A stretch of DNA of 64,000 nt, taken from Actinomyces qiguomingii. GTDB lineage: Bacteria; Actinomycetota; Actinomycetes; Actinomycetales; Actinomycetaceae. A program made the translations under genes and the position numbers. A model generated the notes under the pieces. It did not search any database. It saw only the letters and a list, made by a program, of their open reading frames with translations, and had not been told where the DNA came from. The stretch lies in contig NZ_CP025228.1 in NCBI RefSeq assembly GCF_004102025.1, positions 1,364,001-1,428,000 on the forward strand. Direction: 5' to 3'. Positions 57,839 to 64,000 of the stretch are shown piece by piece (the stretch's first letter is position 1; every line of letters begins with the position of its first letter).

Positions 57839-59253
57839 CAGCGGTCCTCCTTGAGCTGGGCGTCGGCGCGGGCGGCGTCGTAGGCCGCGGCCATGATGGC
57901 GTGCTGGGCCCGGGTGGGGCGGTGACCGAGCATCTCGGTCAGGAAGCGGTCGGCCACGTCCACCGGGTCCGAGGCGCGGGTGACTGTGATGGTTTCGCGC
58001 TCGGTCTGCTCGGGACGGGTGTGGGAGAAGGCCAGCAGGTTGGGGAACCGTTCCTTGAGCTGCGCCATGGTGCCCGGGAGCATGGGGCCGGTGAGTTCCA
58101 CGCGCACCCAGTCGCGGGTGTAGACCGCATTCGCAGGGGCGAGGAGCTGATCGAGTGTGCCGTGCAGCGTGGTGGCCCGGTAGGGGGTGGGGGTGGGGAT
58201 CCGTTCCATGCGGGTCACGCCGGTGGGGCCCAGTTCCAGCAGCACGGAGGACTTGGTGGCGTCGGCCTCGGGGAAGGAGAAGGGCAGTGGGCTGCCGGAG
58301 TAGACCAGGCGCGGGCGTGTGGGGGCGTGCGCGGCGAATGGGTACGCATCGGCTCCCGGAGCGCTGGCTGTGGCGGTGTCGCCCCCGGCGGTGGGGAAGT
58401 GCAGCTCTTGAGGGCGGTGCAGGTGGCCGAGGGCCACGTAGTCGAGCCCGCCGGAGGCGTTGGCCAGGGGCGAGCCGCCGAGCGTGGTGAACACGCCCGC
58501 CGGCACGCAGTCCACCCCGCCGACGCGGATGTCCCGCTCGGAGTCGGGGGTCGCCTGCCCGCCGACGACGAAGGCGTGCGCCATGGCCAGCGCGGGCACC
58601 CTGGACGCGTCGTCAGCACGCCGCTCAGCCAAGTCGTGCGCCACCAGCCGCAGCGCTGCGCAGACCACCGCCTCGTGGCTGCGCGGCAGCAGGGCGGGGC
58701 CGCCGGCGGCTGGGGACGCGGCTGCATCGGAGGGACCGGGGAACGCAGCCGGGTCGGCGGGGGAGTCGGCGTCGGCCTGCGCCTCCGGTTCGACCGGCCC
58801 CTCCCCGAGGCGTGCGGCCAGCAGGGGTGGCAGGGACTCGCGGGCGGCATCGGGGTCGAGGTAGGGCAGGGCGTAGACGTACAGGCCGGGATGACCGGCG
58901 GCGTCGGGGATGATGACGGGCCGGTCGACGTCGGCCACGCGCACGCGCAGGTCCAGCCCCTCACGCAGCAGGGCAGCGGCGAAGCCGAGCCGCTGGGCGG
59001 AGTCGTGGTTGCCGGGGGTGAGCACCACGCGCGTGCGGTCCGCCAGGCGGCACAGGGTGTCGTCGAGCAGGCGGACGGCGGCGGTGGGCGGGATGGCGCG
59101 GTCGTAGACGTCACCGGAGATGACGACGGCATCGACGCCCTCGGCCTTGACCACCTCAATCAGGTGCTCGGCGAAGACGGCCTGGGCGTCATCGAGCACC
59201 CGGCCGTGGAAGGTGCGCCCGAGGTGCCAGTCGGAGGTGTGGAGGATCCGCAT
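57838..59253 (-). CDS. sbcD: SbcD nuclease subunit
   Basis: This 471-aa calcineurin-like phosphoesterase is the catalytic partner of SbcC. Metal-binding motifs are SDWHLG (Asp8, His10), ISGDVYDRAIPP and TPGNHDSAQRL, followed by the histidine motif ALGHLHRPQ. A Pro/Ala-rich insert near 170-200 is unusual but not disruptive. ATG 59253 begins the conserved MRILHTSDWH and follows GAGAGG. The first 24 codons and 57 nt upstream are duplicated at 59992-60120, on the far side of the hicAB genes. Confidence 0.95.
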   Translation of the reverse strand: MRILHTSDWHLGRTFHGRVLDDAQAVFAEHLIEVVKAEGVDAVVISGDVYDRAIPPTAAVRLLDDTLCRLADRTRVVLTPGNHDSAQRLGFAAALLREGLDLRVRVADVDRPVIIPDAAGHPGLYVYALPYLDPDAARESLPPLLAARLGEGPVEPEAQADADSPADPAAFPGPSDAAASPAAGGPALLPRSHEAVVCAALRLVAHDLAERRADDASRVPALAMAHAFVVGGQATPDSERDIRVGGVDCVPAGVFTTLGGSPLANASGGLDYVALGHLHRPQELHFPTAGGDTATASAPGADAYPFAAHAPTRPRLVYSGSPLPFSFPEADATKSSVLLELGPTGVTRMERIPTPTPYRATTLHGTLDQLLAPANAVYTRDWVRVELTGPMLPGTMAQLKERFPNLLAFSHTRPEQTERETITVTRASDPVDVADRFLTEMLGHRPTRAQHAIMAAAYDAARADAQLKEDR

Positions 59254-59310
59254 GCCCGCAGCCTCTCACAAGCCTCCGACACGAATTCGAGGTGCTTAGC
59301 GGGTGGCGTC
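59182..59310. repeat. 129-bp direct repeat, copy 1 (sbcD start region)
   Basis: Covers codons 1-24 of sbcD and 57 nt of its upstream sequence. It matches 59992-60120 at an exact 810-bp offset with three differences (59191, 59231 and 59255). It flanks the hicAB cassette on the sbcD side. Confidence 0.95.
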
Positions 59311-59375
59311 TAGGCGGCGCATGCCATGTCGTCAGTAAACGGCCTTATCGAGGTCGGTCGGCAGACCCTCCACTG

Positions 59376-59750
59376 TCAGCCTGTGGCGGTGAGCTGGGAG
59401 ACCCGGCCGCGGGAAATGCCCATGATGGCGGCGGTGTCGGAGACGGATAAGCCTTCGGCGCGCAGAGCGAGGGCGGCTTCTCGCCAGGCAGCGGTCGCTT
59501 CTTCCTGCAGCGCCTTGGCACGGGCAGCGGTCTCTTTGGCAGCACGAACCTGGGCGAGGGAATCGACTTCGGGGACAATGTCGATCTTCCAGCTGGAGTG
59601 GTCGGTGGTTTCGTCGACGGTATCGAGGTAATCGACGACCTGCTGGCGTGCCCGGTCGAGGTGGGTCACCTGCGTGTGGTGGTCGTCGTCGAGCTCAAGC
59701 TCCCAGCCACCTGACCAGCGGGTGGCCATAACCGTAAGGCTCTGGTTCAT
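59376..59750 (-). CDS. hicB: HicB-like antitoxin with C-terminal helix-turn-helix
   Basis: This 124-aa protein has a small N-terminal HicB-type beta-alpha domain (VMATRWSGGWELELDDDHHT), an Ala/Glu-rich helical linker and a C-terminal helix-turn-helix (LSVSDTAAIMGISRGRVSQL). HicB proteins neutralise HicA and repress the operon. It starts 4 nt inside the end of hicA, the usual toxin-first order of this system. The next sequence downstream is 65 bp of unique DNA and then sbcD copy 1. Confidence 0.8.
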   Translation of the reverse strand: MNQSLTVMATRWSGGWELELDDDHHTQVTHLDRARQQVVDYLDTVDETTDHSSWKIDIVPEVDSLAQVRAAKETAARAKALQEEATAAWREAALALRAEGLSVSDTAAIMGISRGRVSQLTATG

Positions 59751-59938
59751 GCCTTGCTCCTCTCAATCGCTCGCAGCGCGTCGCGGGTCACCTTCGGTGA
59801 GACCTCAGGGGTGCGGGTGATCACGACGATCTCTGAGCCGCAGCGCCAGACTTCGTGGTCACCTTTGCCTCGGCGGGCCGTGAAGCCCGCCTTGATGAGC
59901 AAGCGCGCCAGATCGCGATACTTCATTGGCTTCGTCAT
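59747..59938 (-). CDS. hicA: HicA-like mRNA interferase toxin
   Basis: The 63-aa protein has the HicA double-stranded-RNA-binding-like fold (YRDLARLLIKAGFTARRGKG) with the likely catalytic His28 in GDHEVW. It would cleave mRNA when free of HicB. ATG 59938 overlaps the stop of a 42-codon leader ORF (59935-60063); an internal ATG 59926 is an alternative. No clear Shine-Dalgarno precedes ATG 59938, so coupling to the leader could matter. Confidence 0.83.
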   Translation of the reverse strand: MTKPMKYRDLARLLIKAGFTARRGKGDHEVWRCGSEIVVITRTPEVSPKVTRDALRAIERSKA

Positions 59939-60063
59939 CGGAGTTTACCGCTAGTAATCGGCTTCCGTCTAGGCGGGCTAAACGGGTGGGTCTGGGCGTC
60001 GTCGAGCACCCGGCCGTGGAAGGTGCGCCCGAGGTGCCAGCCGGAGGTGTGGAGGATCCGCAT
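59935..60063 (-). pseudogene. Truncated sbcD copy acting as a 42-codon leader to hicA
   Basis: The duplicated sbcD start reads 24 codons with one substitution, Asp8 to Gly, which destroys the metal-binding SDWH motif. Then 18 unrelated codons follow, ending TSGKLR. The TGA at 59937-59935 overlaps the hicA ATG (ATGA). It has sbcD's own start codon and upstream 57 nt, so it may be transcribed and translated. It cannot encode nuclease. Confidence 0.8.
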
Positions 60064-60120
60064 GTCCGCAGCCTCTCACAAGCCTCCGACACGAATTCGA
60101 GGTGCTTAGCGGGTGGCGTC
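59992..60120. repeat. 129-bp direct repeat, copy 2 (sbcD start region)
   Basis: Second copy of 59182-59310; 126 of 129 bases are identical. One difference is synonymous (codon 21), one gives Asp8 to Gly and one lies 2 nt upstream of the start codon. Confidence 0.95.
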
Positions 60121-60192
60121 CAGCCTGCCTGCGCCAAGGAGGGGTGAAAATGTCCGAGATCGACTAAAACGCACCCGGGGCGGTGAGGCGCG

Positions 60193-60211
60193 ATTCCAAA
60201 ATCGTTGGAAT
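60193..60211. promoter_or_regulatory. 7-bp inverted repeat ATTCCAA/TTGGAAT upstream of the OmpA-domain gene
   Basis: ATTCCAA (60193-60199) and TTGGAAT (60205-60211) form a perfect dyad. The half-site TCGTTGGAAT (60202-60211) recurs near 60322. An AT-rich TATAGATATATT lies at 60303-60314. Together these suggest the promoter/operator region of the downstream gene; no regulator was recognised. Confidence 0.4.
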
Positions 60212-60347
60212 GACGCGGGTCTCCGGGATGAACTTCCGCCCAACAGGGTCGTTCGTGCCGAATTCGGGCAGTCGCGGTGCGGCCGGACAGGGCGTGTTAT
60301 GGTATAGATATATTGACGTTGTCGTTGGAATCTTTGAAGGTGCATCC

Positions 60348-61961
60348 ATGCCCGTTTCTACTCGCGCTGTTCCGGTGCTCTCACGCCGTGGCGCGCTCAC
60401 TCTCCCCGCGGTGGTCGGGGGACTGGGCGCACTGGCTGCCTGCTCCGGCTCACCAACCTCGGACCCCACCGATGCCGACGATGCCACATCCTCGGGAACC
60501 GCGGCCTCGACGCCTGCTGCACAGGCCACCACCTCGCTGCAACGAGTGACCGACGTGCTCGAGGGCAACACCCTCGATGTGGAGGTCGGGCCGCTGGTGC
60601 GTGTTGATGAGTCGTCGTCGATCCTGCTCATACACGTAGAACGTCCCGAGGACGATCCCAACCAGGACACCTACTGCTCCCCGGGGGTCACTTGGGTTGG
60701 CAACTACCTGGACGAGGACTACGGTACCCAGCCGCTGCGGATCGTCGACCCCGAGGGCAGTCGCGTTTGGCTGTCCACGCACACCGACTACTCGAGCGAT
60801 TCCATAAAGCCGGGTGAGTCCGTGGACCTGCAGATTGTCTGCGGCGCCGTTGACGCCGAGGTTTCCACCGTCACGGTGCTGTTGGCCACGACCGGCTTCT
60901 TTCAGGTGTCAGTTGTGGACCTGGATACGGTGCCCGACTTGGATGCCCAGGCGATCCTGGCGGAGGCCAAGCCCAACGCCGAGCTTGCCGCGCCCATTGC
61001 GTTGGAGCGCTACACGGAGGCCGTTGACGGCTCCGGCACTGGATTGACCACCGCTAAGGACGTTACCGTGACCATCTCTGGGGACGTCACCTTTGAGGTC
61101 GACTCCTCCGATCTGACCTTAGACGCGGACGCGTTGCTGGGCGATACCGCCGACACGATCGCGGAATACCCCGACGGCGGGACCCTGACCATTACCGGGC
61201 ACACCGATGACGTCAACGACGACGACTACAACCAGGGGCTGTCCGAGCGCCGCGCCCAGGCCGTCTCCGACCGCCTGGGGGAGTTGACCGATCTGTCCGC
61301 CTGGGAAGTGGCCGTTTCGGGTAAGGGCGAGAAGGAGCCGCGAGAGCAGGGCACGGACGACGCCGCTCGCGCCGCCAATCGGCGCGTGGAGATCGTCATC
61401 ACGCCCACCGGCGGCACTGCGGGCACCCTGAACGCGCCCGCGGCCACAGCCTCGGTCCCCAAGCCGGAGGGCCCCAGCGCGCCCGGCCCCGACGGCGTGA
61501 CCATCCCCGATCCCGACGGCGAGGGCAGTGACCTCACCATCACCCTGGAACGGGTCACCAGGCGCGGCGGCCTGTTGTTGGGCGAGCTCGTGCTGACCGG
61601 TGGTGAGGGAGAAACCGGGGTGTCGGCCGAGCAGGCGCTGACCGACGGCTCCGGTTGGGGACTGAATAACGCCCGCGGGGAGTCGGGCGGGCTCAGCAGC
61701 GCCTCCGCGGCCAGCGGTGTCACCCTGCTCTCCGGTGGCAGCTATGTGTTTCCCGTCGATTACCTGCCCCCGGACAGGGAGTCCCATCGCCCCTTGGCGG
61801 AGCTCAGCCTCACTGGCTCATTGAATGCGGGGCAGGTTATGCGCGTGTGTATCGCCTGGCCCGATACCGGTGAGGACACCGTCATCGTGGACCGTCCGGC
61901 CGACACGGAGGTGAATCCGCTGCCTTGGCGCCTGACGGATGTGCCCGTGGTCGAGGGTTAG
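60348..61961 (+). CDS. Lipoprotein with OmpA-like peptidoglycan-binding domain
   Basis: The 537-aa protein has a signal with a twin Arg (LSRRGALTLP) and an LAAC lipobox giving Cys32. A middle beta-rich region precedes an OmpA-like domain at about 245-365 (TLTITGHTDDVNDDDYNQGL, SERRAQAVSDRLGEL, ARAANRRVEIVI). A C-terminal Gly/Pro-rich region and a further beta-rich domain follow. OmpA-type domains bind diaminopimelate or equivalent stem peptides, so this lipoprotein may link membrane and wall. ATG 60348 follows GAAGG; the frame is open 55 codons further up but there it crosses the inverted repeat at 60193. Confidence 0.87.
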   Translation: MPVSTRAVPVLSRRGALTLPAVVGGLGALAACSGSPTSDPTDADDATSSGTAASTPAAQATTSLQRVTDVLEGNTLDVEVGPLVRVDESSSILLIHVERPEDDPNQDTYCSPGVTWVGNYLDEDYGTQPLRIVDPEGSRVWLSTHTDYSSDSIKPGESVDLQIVCGAVDAEVSTVTVLLATTGFFQVSVVDLDTVPDLDAQAILAEAKPNAELAAPIALERYTEAVDGSGTGLTTAKDVTVTISGDVTFEVDSSDLTLDADALLGDTADTIAEYPDGGTLTITGHTDDVNDDDYNQGLSERRAQAVSDRLGELTDLSAWEVAVSGKGEKEPREQGTDDAARAANRRVEIVITPTGGTAGTLNAPAATASVPKPEGPSAPGPDGVTIPDPDGEGSDLTITLERVTRRGGLLLGELVLTGGEGETGVSAEQALTDGSGWGLNNARGESGGLSSASAASGVTLLSGGSYVFPVDYLPPDRESHRPLAELSLTGSLNAGQVMRVCIAWPDTGEDTVIVDRPADTEVNPLPWRLTDVPVVEG

Positions 61962-62008
61962 CGGAATACCTGTTCACAGGCGGTGCAGCCTCGTACGGTT
62001 TGCGGGGG

Positions 62009-62542
62009 CTACCGGCGCCCGAAGAGGCCGCGCAGGAAGCCCGACGCGCGGCTAACGAGGCGGGCTCGGCGGCGTGGCCTTGGCAGCGCTGCGAGTTGGG
62101 TGCGCCGGACCTGCTCCAGGTCGCGCACATCCCACACCTCCACGGTGCCGTTCAGGACGTTCGCCCCCAACATCCCCACCAGGTTCACCGGGTCCTTCGC
62201 CTGACCGAAGGGCGGGGCGTAGGCCAGGTCCAGGTAGATCAGGTCCGCAACGCCCAGCCCGGCGCGGTCGGCGCCGGTGACCGCCGCCGTCATCTCCCCG
62301 GCGCGCACAATGGCGGTTCCCAGCGGCGCGGGAATCGGCCGGGCGTGCTCGGGATCCATGATGAAGTCGGCCACCAGCCGCCCCGCACGGTTCGCCGGGC
62401 CGGCCAGGGGAATGGGACGGCGGACGCCGGTGATCGGATCGGTGGACACGGTGGCGTCGCCGACGGTGGTGGTGATGCCGCGCTTGGCCAGCACCTCGGC
62501 GGCCTCAATGCCGATCGCGTCGTCGTGCCGTGGGGGCGACAT
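62009..62542 (-). pseudogene. Remnant of CoA-disulfide reductase/NADH oxidase with truncated rhodanese domain
   Basis: The strand encodes pieces of a FAD-dependent disulfide reductase joined out of context. EAAEVLAKRGITTT is from the NAD-binding domain. It runs directly into VGDATVSTDPITG and IPLAGPANRAGRLVADF of the FAD/dimer region, so about 100 residues are missing. AYAPPFGQAKDPVNLVGMLGANVL, the dimerisation motif, is intact. EVWDVRD is the start of a rhodanese domain cut short by the end of the frame. No N-terminal FAD-binding GxGxxG is present. The gene is decayed and not likely functional. Confidence 0.7.
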
Positions 62543-62739
62543 TTGGCGCCCATTCTGGGCGCGGGCGCCTGCCCGGGAAGATGCCCCAGGGGGTATTTGG
62601 TGTACGGTGTGCGCGCGGTGACCTCGGTCACTGACCGCCGCCGACCGTGGTCGCGCAGCAGGCGGCTGAGCACGGCGTTCCTGCCGGATTTGGACAGTTT
62701 GACGGCGAGGCGCGCCGGTGAGCGGGCTGCAGCCCGATC

Positions 62740-63603
62740 TCAGGCGGCGATCGTGCCGGTGGCAACCAGCACAATGATCACCAGCCCCAGCAGTACGCGG
62801 TAGATCAGGAAGCCGGTGAACTTGTTGGACGAGACGAAGCGCAGTAGCCAGGCGATCGTCGCATAGGCGACCAGGCCGGAAACGACCGTGGCGATCGCCG
62901 TAGCCCCCCATCCGACCGTATTGGAGATGTCCCCGGCGGCGGTGACGGCCTCCAGGGCGCCGGCGGCCAGCAGCGCCGGGATGCCCATGAAGAAGGACAG
63001 ACGGGTGGCGGTGACCCGATCAAAGCGCAGGAACAGTCCCGCGGAGATCGTCGCCCCCGAGCGGGAGATACCCGGCAGCATAGGAGAGAGCGCCTGGAAA
63101 CAGCCGATGATGAGGGCGTCCTTGATGGAGACCTCCCGCATTCCCTTGCCCGCAGAGGTATGGGCGGCACCGCTAGGGCCTTCACTGCGCCGGTCGGCCA
63201 GCCACATGACCCCGGACCACAGGATCAACGCTCCGGCGATCACCCACAGGGATCGGGAAGTGACCTCAATGAAGTCCTTCAGTACCAGGCCTACCACGGC
63301 CACGGGGATCGAGCCGAGGATGATGCCCCAACCGAGCGTGTAATCGGGGTCGGTGCGGGCATCGGCGTTGGTCAGGCCCTTGAGCCAAGCGGTCACAATG
63401 CGCACGATGTCGCCCCAGAAGTAGACGACGGCGGCCAGGATCGCGCCGACCTGGATGACGGCGGTGAAAGCGGTCATGCCAACATCGTTGATCTTGTAGT
63501 CCAGTAGCTTCTCAACGATGTTCAGGTGTCCGGTGGAGGACACGGGCAAGAACTCGGTGATGCCCTCGACAATGCCGAGGATGACGGCGTGCAGCCAGTT
63601 CAT
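62740..63603 (-). CDS. uppP: Undecaprenyl-diphosphatase UppP (BacA)
   Basis: The 287-aa membrane enzyme dephosphorylates undecaprenyl diphosphate, recycling the carrier used for peptidoglycan and surface polymer. Signatures are GIVEGITEFLPVSSTGHL near the N-terminus and PGISRSGATISAGLFL in the second half; about eight spans are predicted. ATG 63603 follows GGGAGCC. The 197 bp between its stop and the decayed reductase (62543-62739) hold no recognisable gene. Confidence 0.95.
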   Translation of the reverse strand: MNWLHAVILGIVEGITEFLPVSSTGHLNIVEKLLDYKINDVGMTAFTAVIQVGAILAAVVYFWGDIVRIVTAWLKGLTNADARTDPDYTLGWGIILGSIPVAVVGLVLKDFIEVTSRSLWVIAGALILWSGVMWLADRRSEGPSGAAHTSAGKGMREVSIKDALIIGCFQALSPMLPGISRSGATISAGLFLRFDRVTATRLSFFMGIPALLAAGALEAVTAAGDISNTVGWGATAIATVVSGLVAYATIAWLLRFVSSNKFTGFLIYRVLLGLVIIVLVATGTIAA

Positions 63604-63725
63604 GAGGCTCCCAGGGCTCGGATGCGGTTGACTCCCTGAGAGGCTACCGGGCGGGGACTGCCCCGTGAGCACTCGGAGGTGTGGAACAGGCCTCAGCGGT
63701 TCCGGACTCGACGTGATCGTCCGGA

Positions 63726-64000
63726 TCAGTCGGTCTCGGCGGACAGGTGCTCCAGCACCGCCTCGTGCAGCAGGGTGTTGGTGGCTACCGCACTGCCGCC
63801 CCAGGGGCCCGACTCTCCTGCCAGGGAGGTGAAGCGGCCTCCGGCCTCGGTGACGATCGGCACCAGCGCGCCCATGTCATACAGTTCCAGCTCCGGCTCG
63901 GCGGCCAGGTCCACGGCTCCCTCGGCCAGCAGCATGTAGGACCAGAAGTCCCCGTAGGCGCGGGTGCGCCAGCACGCCTGCATCAGCGACAGCATGCCGC
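63726..64000 (-). CDS. Inositol-monophosphatase-family enzyme, HisN-like (C-terminal part; 5' end outside window)
   Basis: The frame is open to the right edge, so the N-terminus lies beyond. The visible part has [20 protein letters not shown], the metal-site region [19 protein letters not shown] with the conserved Asp, and [19 protein letters not shown]. This is the C-terminal half of the family that includes inositol monophosphatases and the actinobacterial histidinol-phosphatase HisN. The DMGALVPIV form is closer to HisN. The specific substrate cannot be told from this part. Confidence 0.8.
   Translation of the reverse strand, partial: GMLSLMQACWRTRAYGDFWSYMLLAEGAVDLAAEPELELYDMGALVPIVTEAGGRFTSLAGESGPWGGSAVATNTLLHEAVLEHLSAETD

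Noticed and set aside
59311-59375. Mobile element ends around hicAB
   Set aside because: There is no transposase or integrase and no convincing terminal inverted repeats; only the long direct repeat and an 11-bp repeat are supported.

Overview
The window reads as a chromosomal segment of a GC-rich Gram-positive actinobacterium. The best fit is Actinomycetaceae (Actinomyces or a close relative), because it carries mtrA-mtrB-lpqB next to hpf-comF-secA, a WhiB2-type gene beside manA, a TIGR03089 gene, DUF5719 and DUF3499 genes, an Rv3235-family gene, and a fused rmlC-rmlD. This gene neighbourhood is shared with Mycobacterium and other actinobacteria. No rRNA, tRNA, CRISPR array or complete insertion sequence was seen. 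The first and last genes are cut by the window edges.

Layout. 1-2.9 kb: the end of a MacB/FtsX-type ABC permease, a small secreted-peptide-like ORF with a Cys-x6-Cys tail, and a NarL-type histidine kinase/response regulator pair. 3.2-5.4 kb: a secreted peptidoglycan amidase (PGRP fold) with five exact-period 45-residue C-terminal repeats. 5.4-24.5 kb: a surface-polysaccharide region with several glycosyltransferases, a flippase-like/GT-C-like fusion, a Wzm/Wzt-type ABC exporter, two RgpF-type proteins (one fused to a WbsX domain), UDP-glucose dehydrogenase, rmlCD, rmlA and manA. rmlB and a phosphomannomutase gene are not in the window. 24.8-31.7 kb: whiB followed by a giant GT2 membrane protein, DUF5719, a zincin-fold protein and DUF3499.

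31.7-39.3 kb: RDD and SpoIIM-like membrane proteins, then a DUF4129-DUF4350-MoxR-DUF58 operon, and a GPDPase-type membrane protein. 39.4-48.8 kb: mtrA-mtrB-lpqB facing hpf and comF, then divergent secA. 48.9-53 kb: an Rv3235-family protein, a LysM membrane protein, a CpaE/Ssd-like P-loop protein and a SAF-domain protein. 53-59.3 kb: a BldC-like regulator, two small conserved proteins and sbcC-sbcD.

59.2-60.1 kb: a hicA-hicB toxin-antitoxin cassette sits between two 129-bp direct copies of the sbcD start region. The distal copy encodes a truncated sbcD leader whose stop codon overlaps the hicA start codon. The window closes with an OmpA-domain lipoprotein, a decayed CoA-disulfide-reductase/rhodanese gene, uppP and the 3' part of a HisN-like phosphatase.

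The common theme is envelope biogenesis: rhamnose-containing polysaccharide synthesis and export, undecaprenyl phosphate recycling, peptidoglycan cleavage, and envelope signalling by MtrAB-LpqB. The two most unusual loci are the candidate cyclic-peptide/two-component locus at the left and the hicAB insertion that copied the sbcD start region. All calls are from reading the sequence and recalling families; no database search was run.
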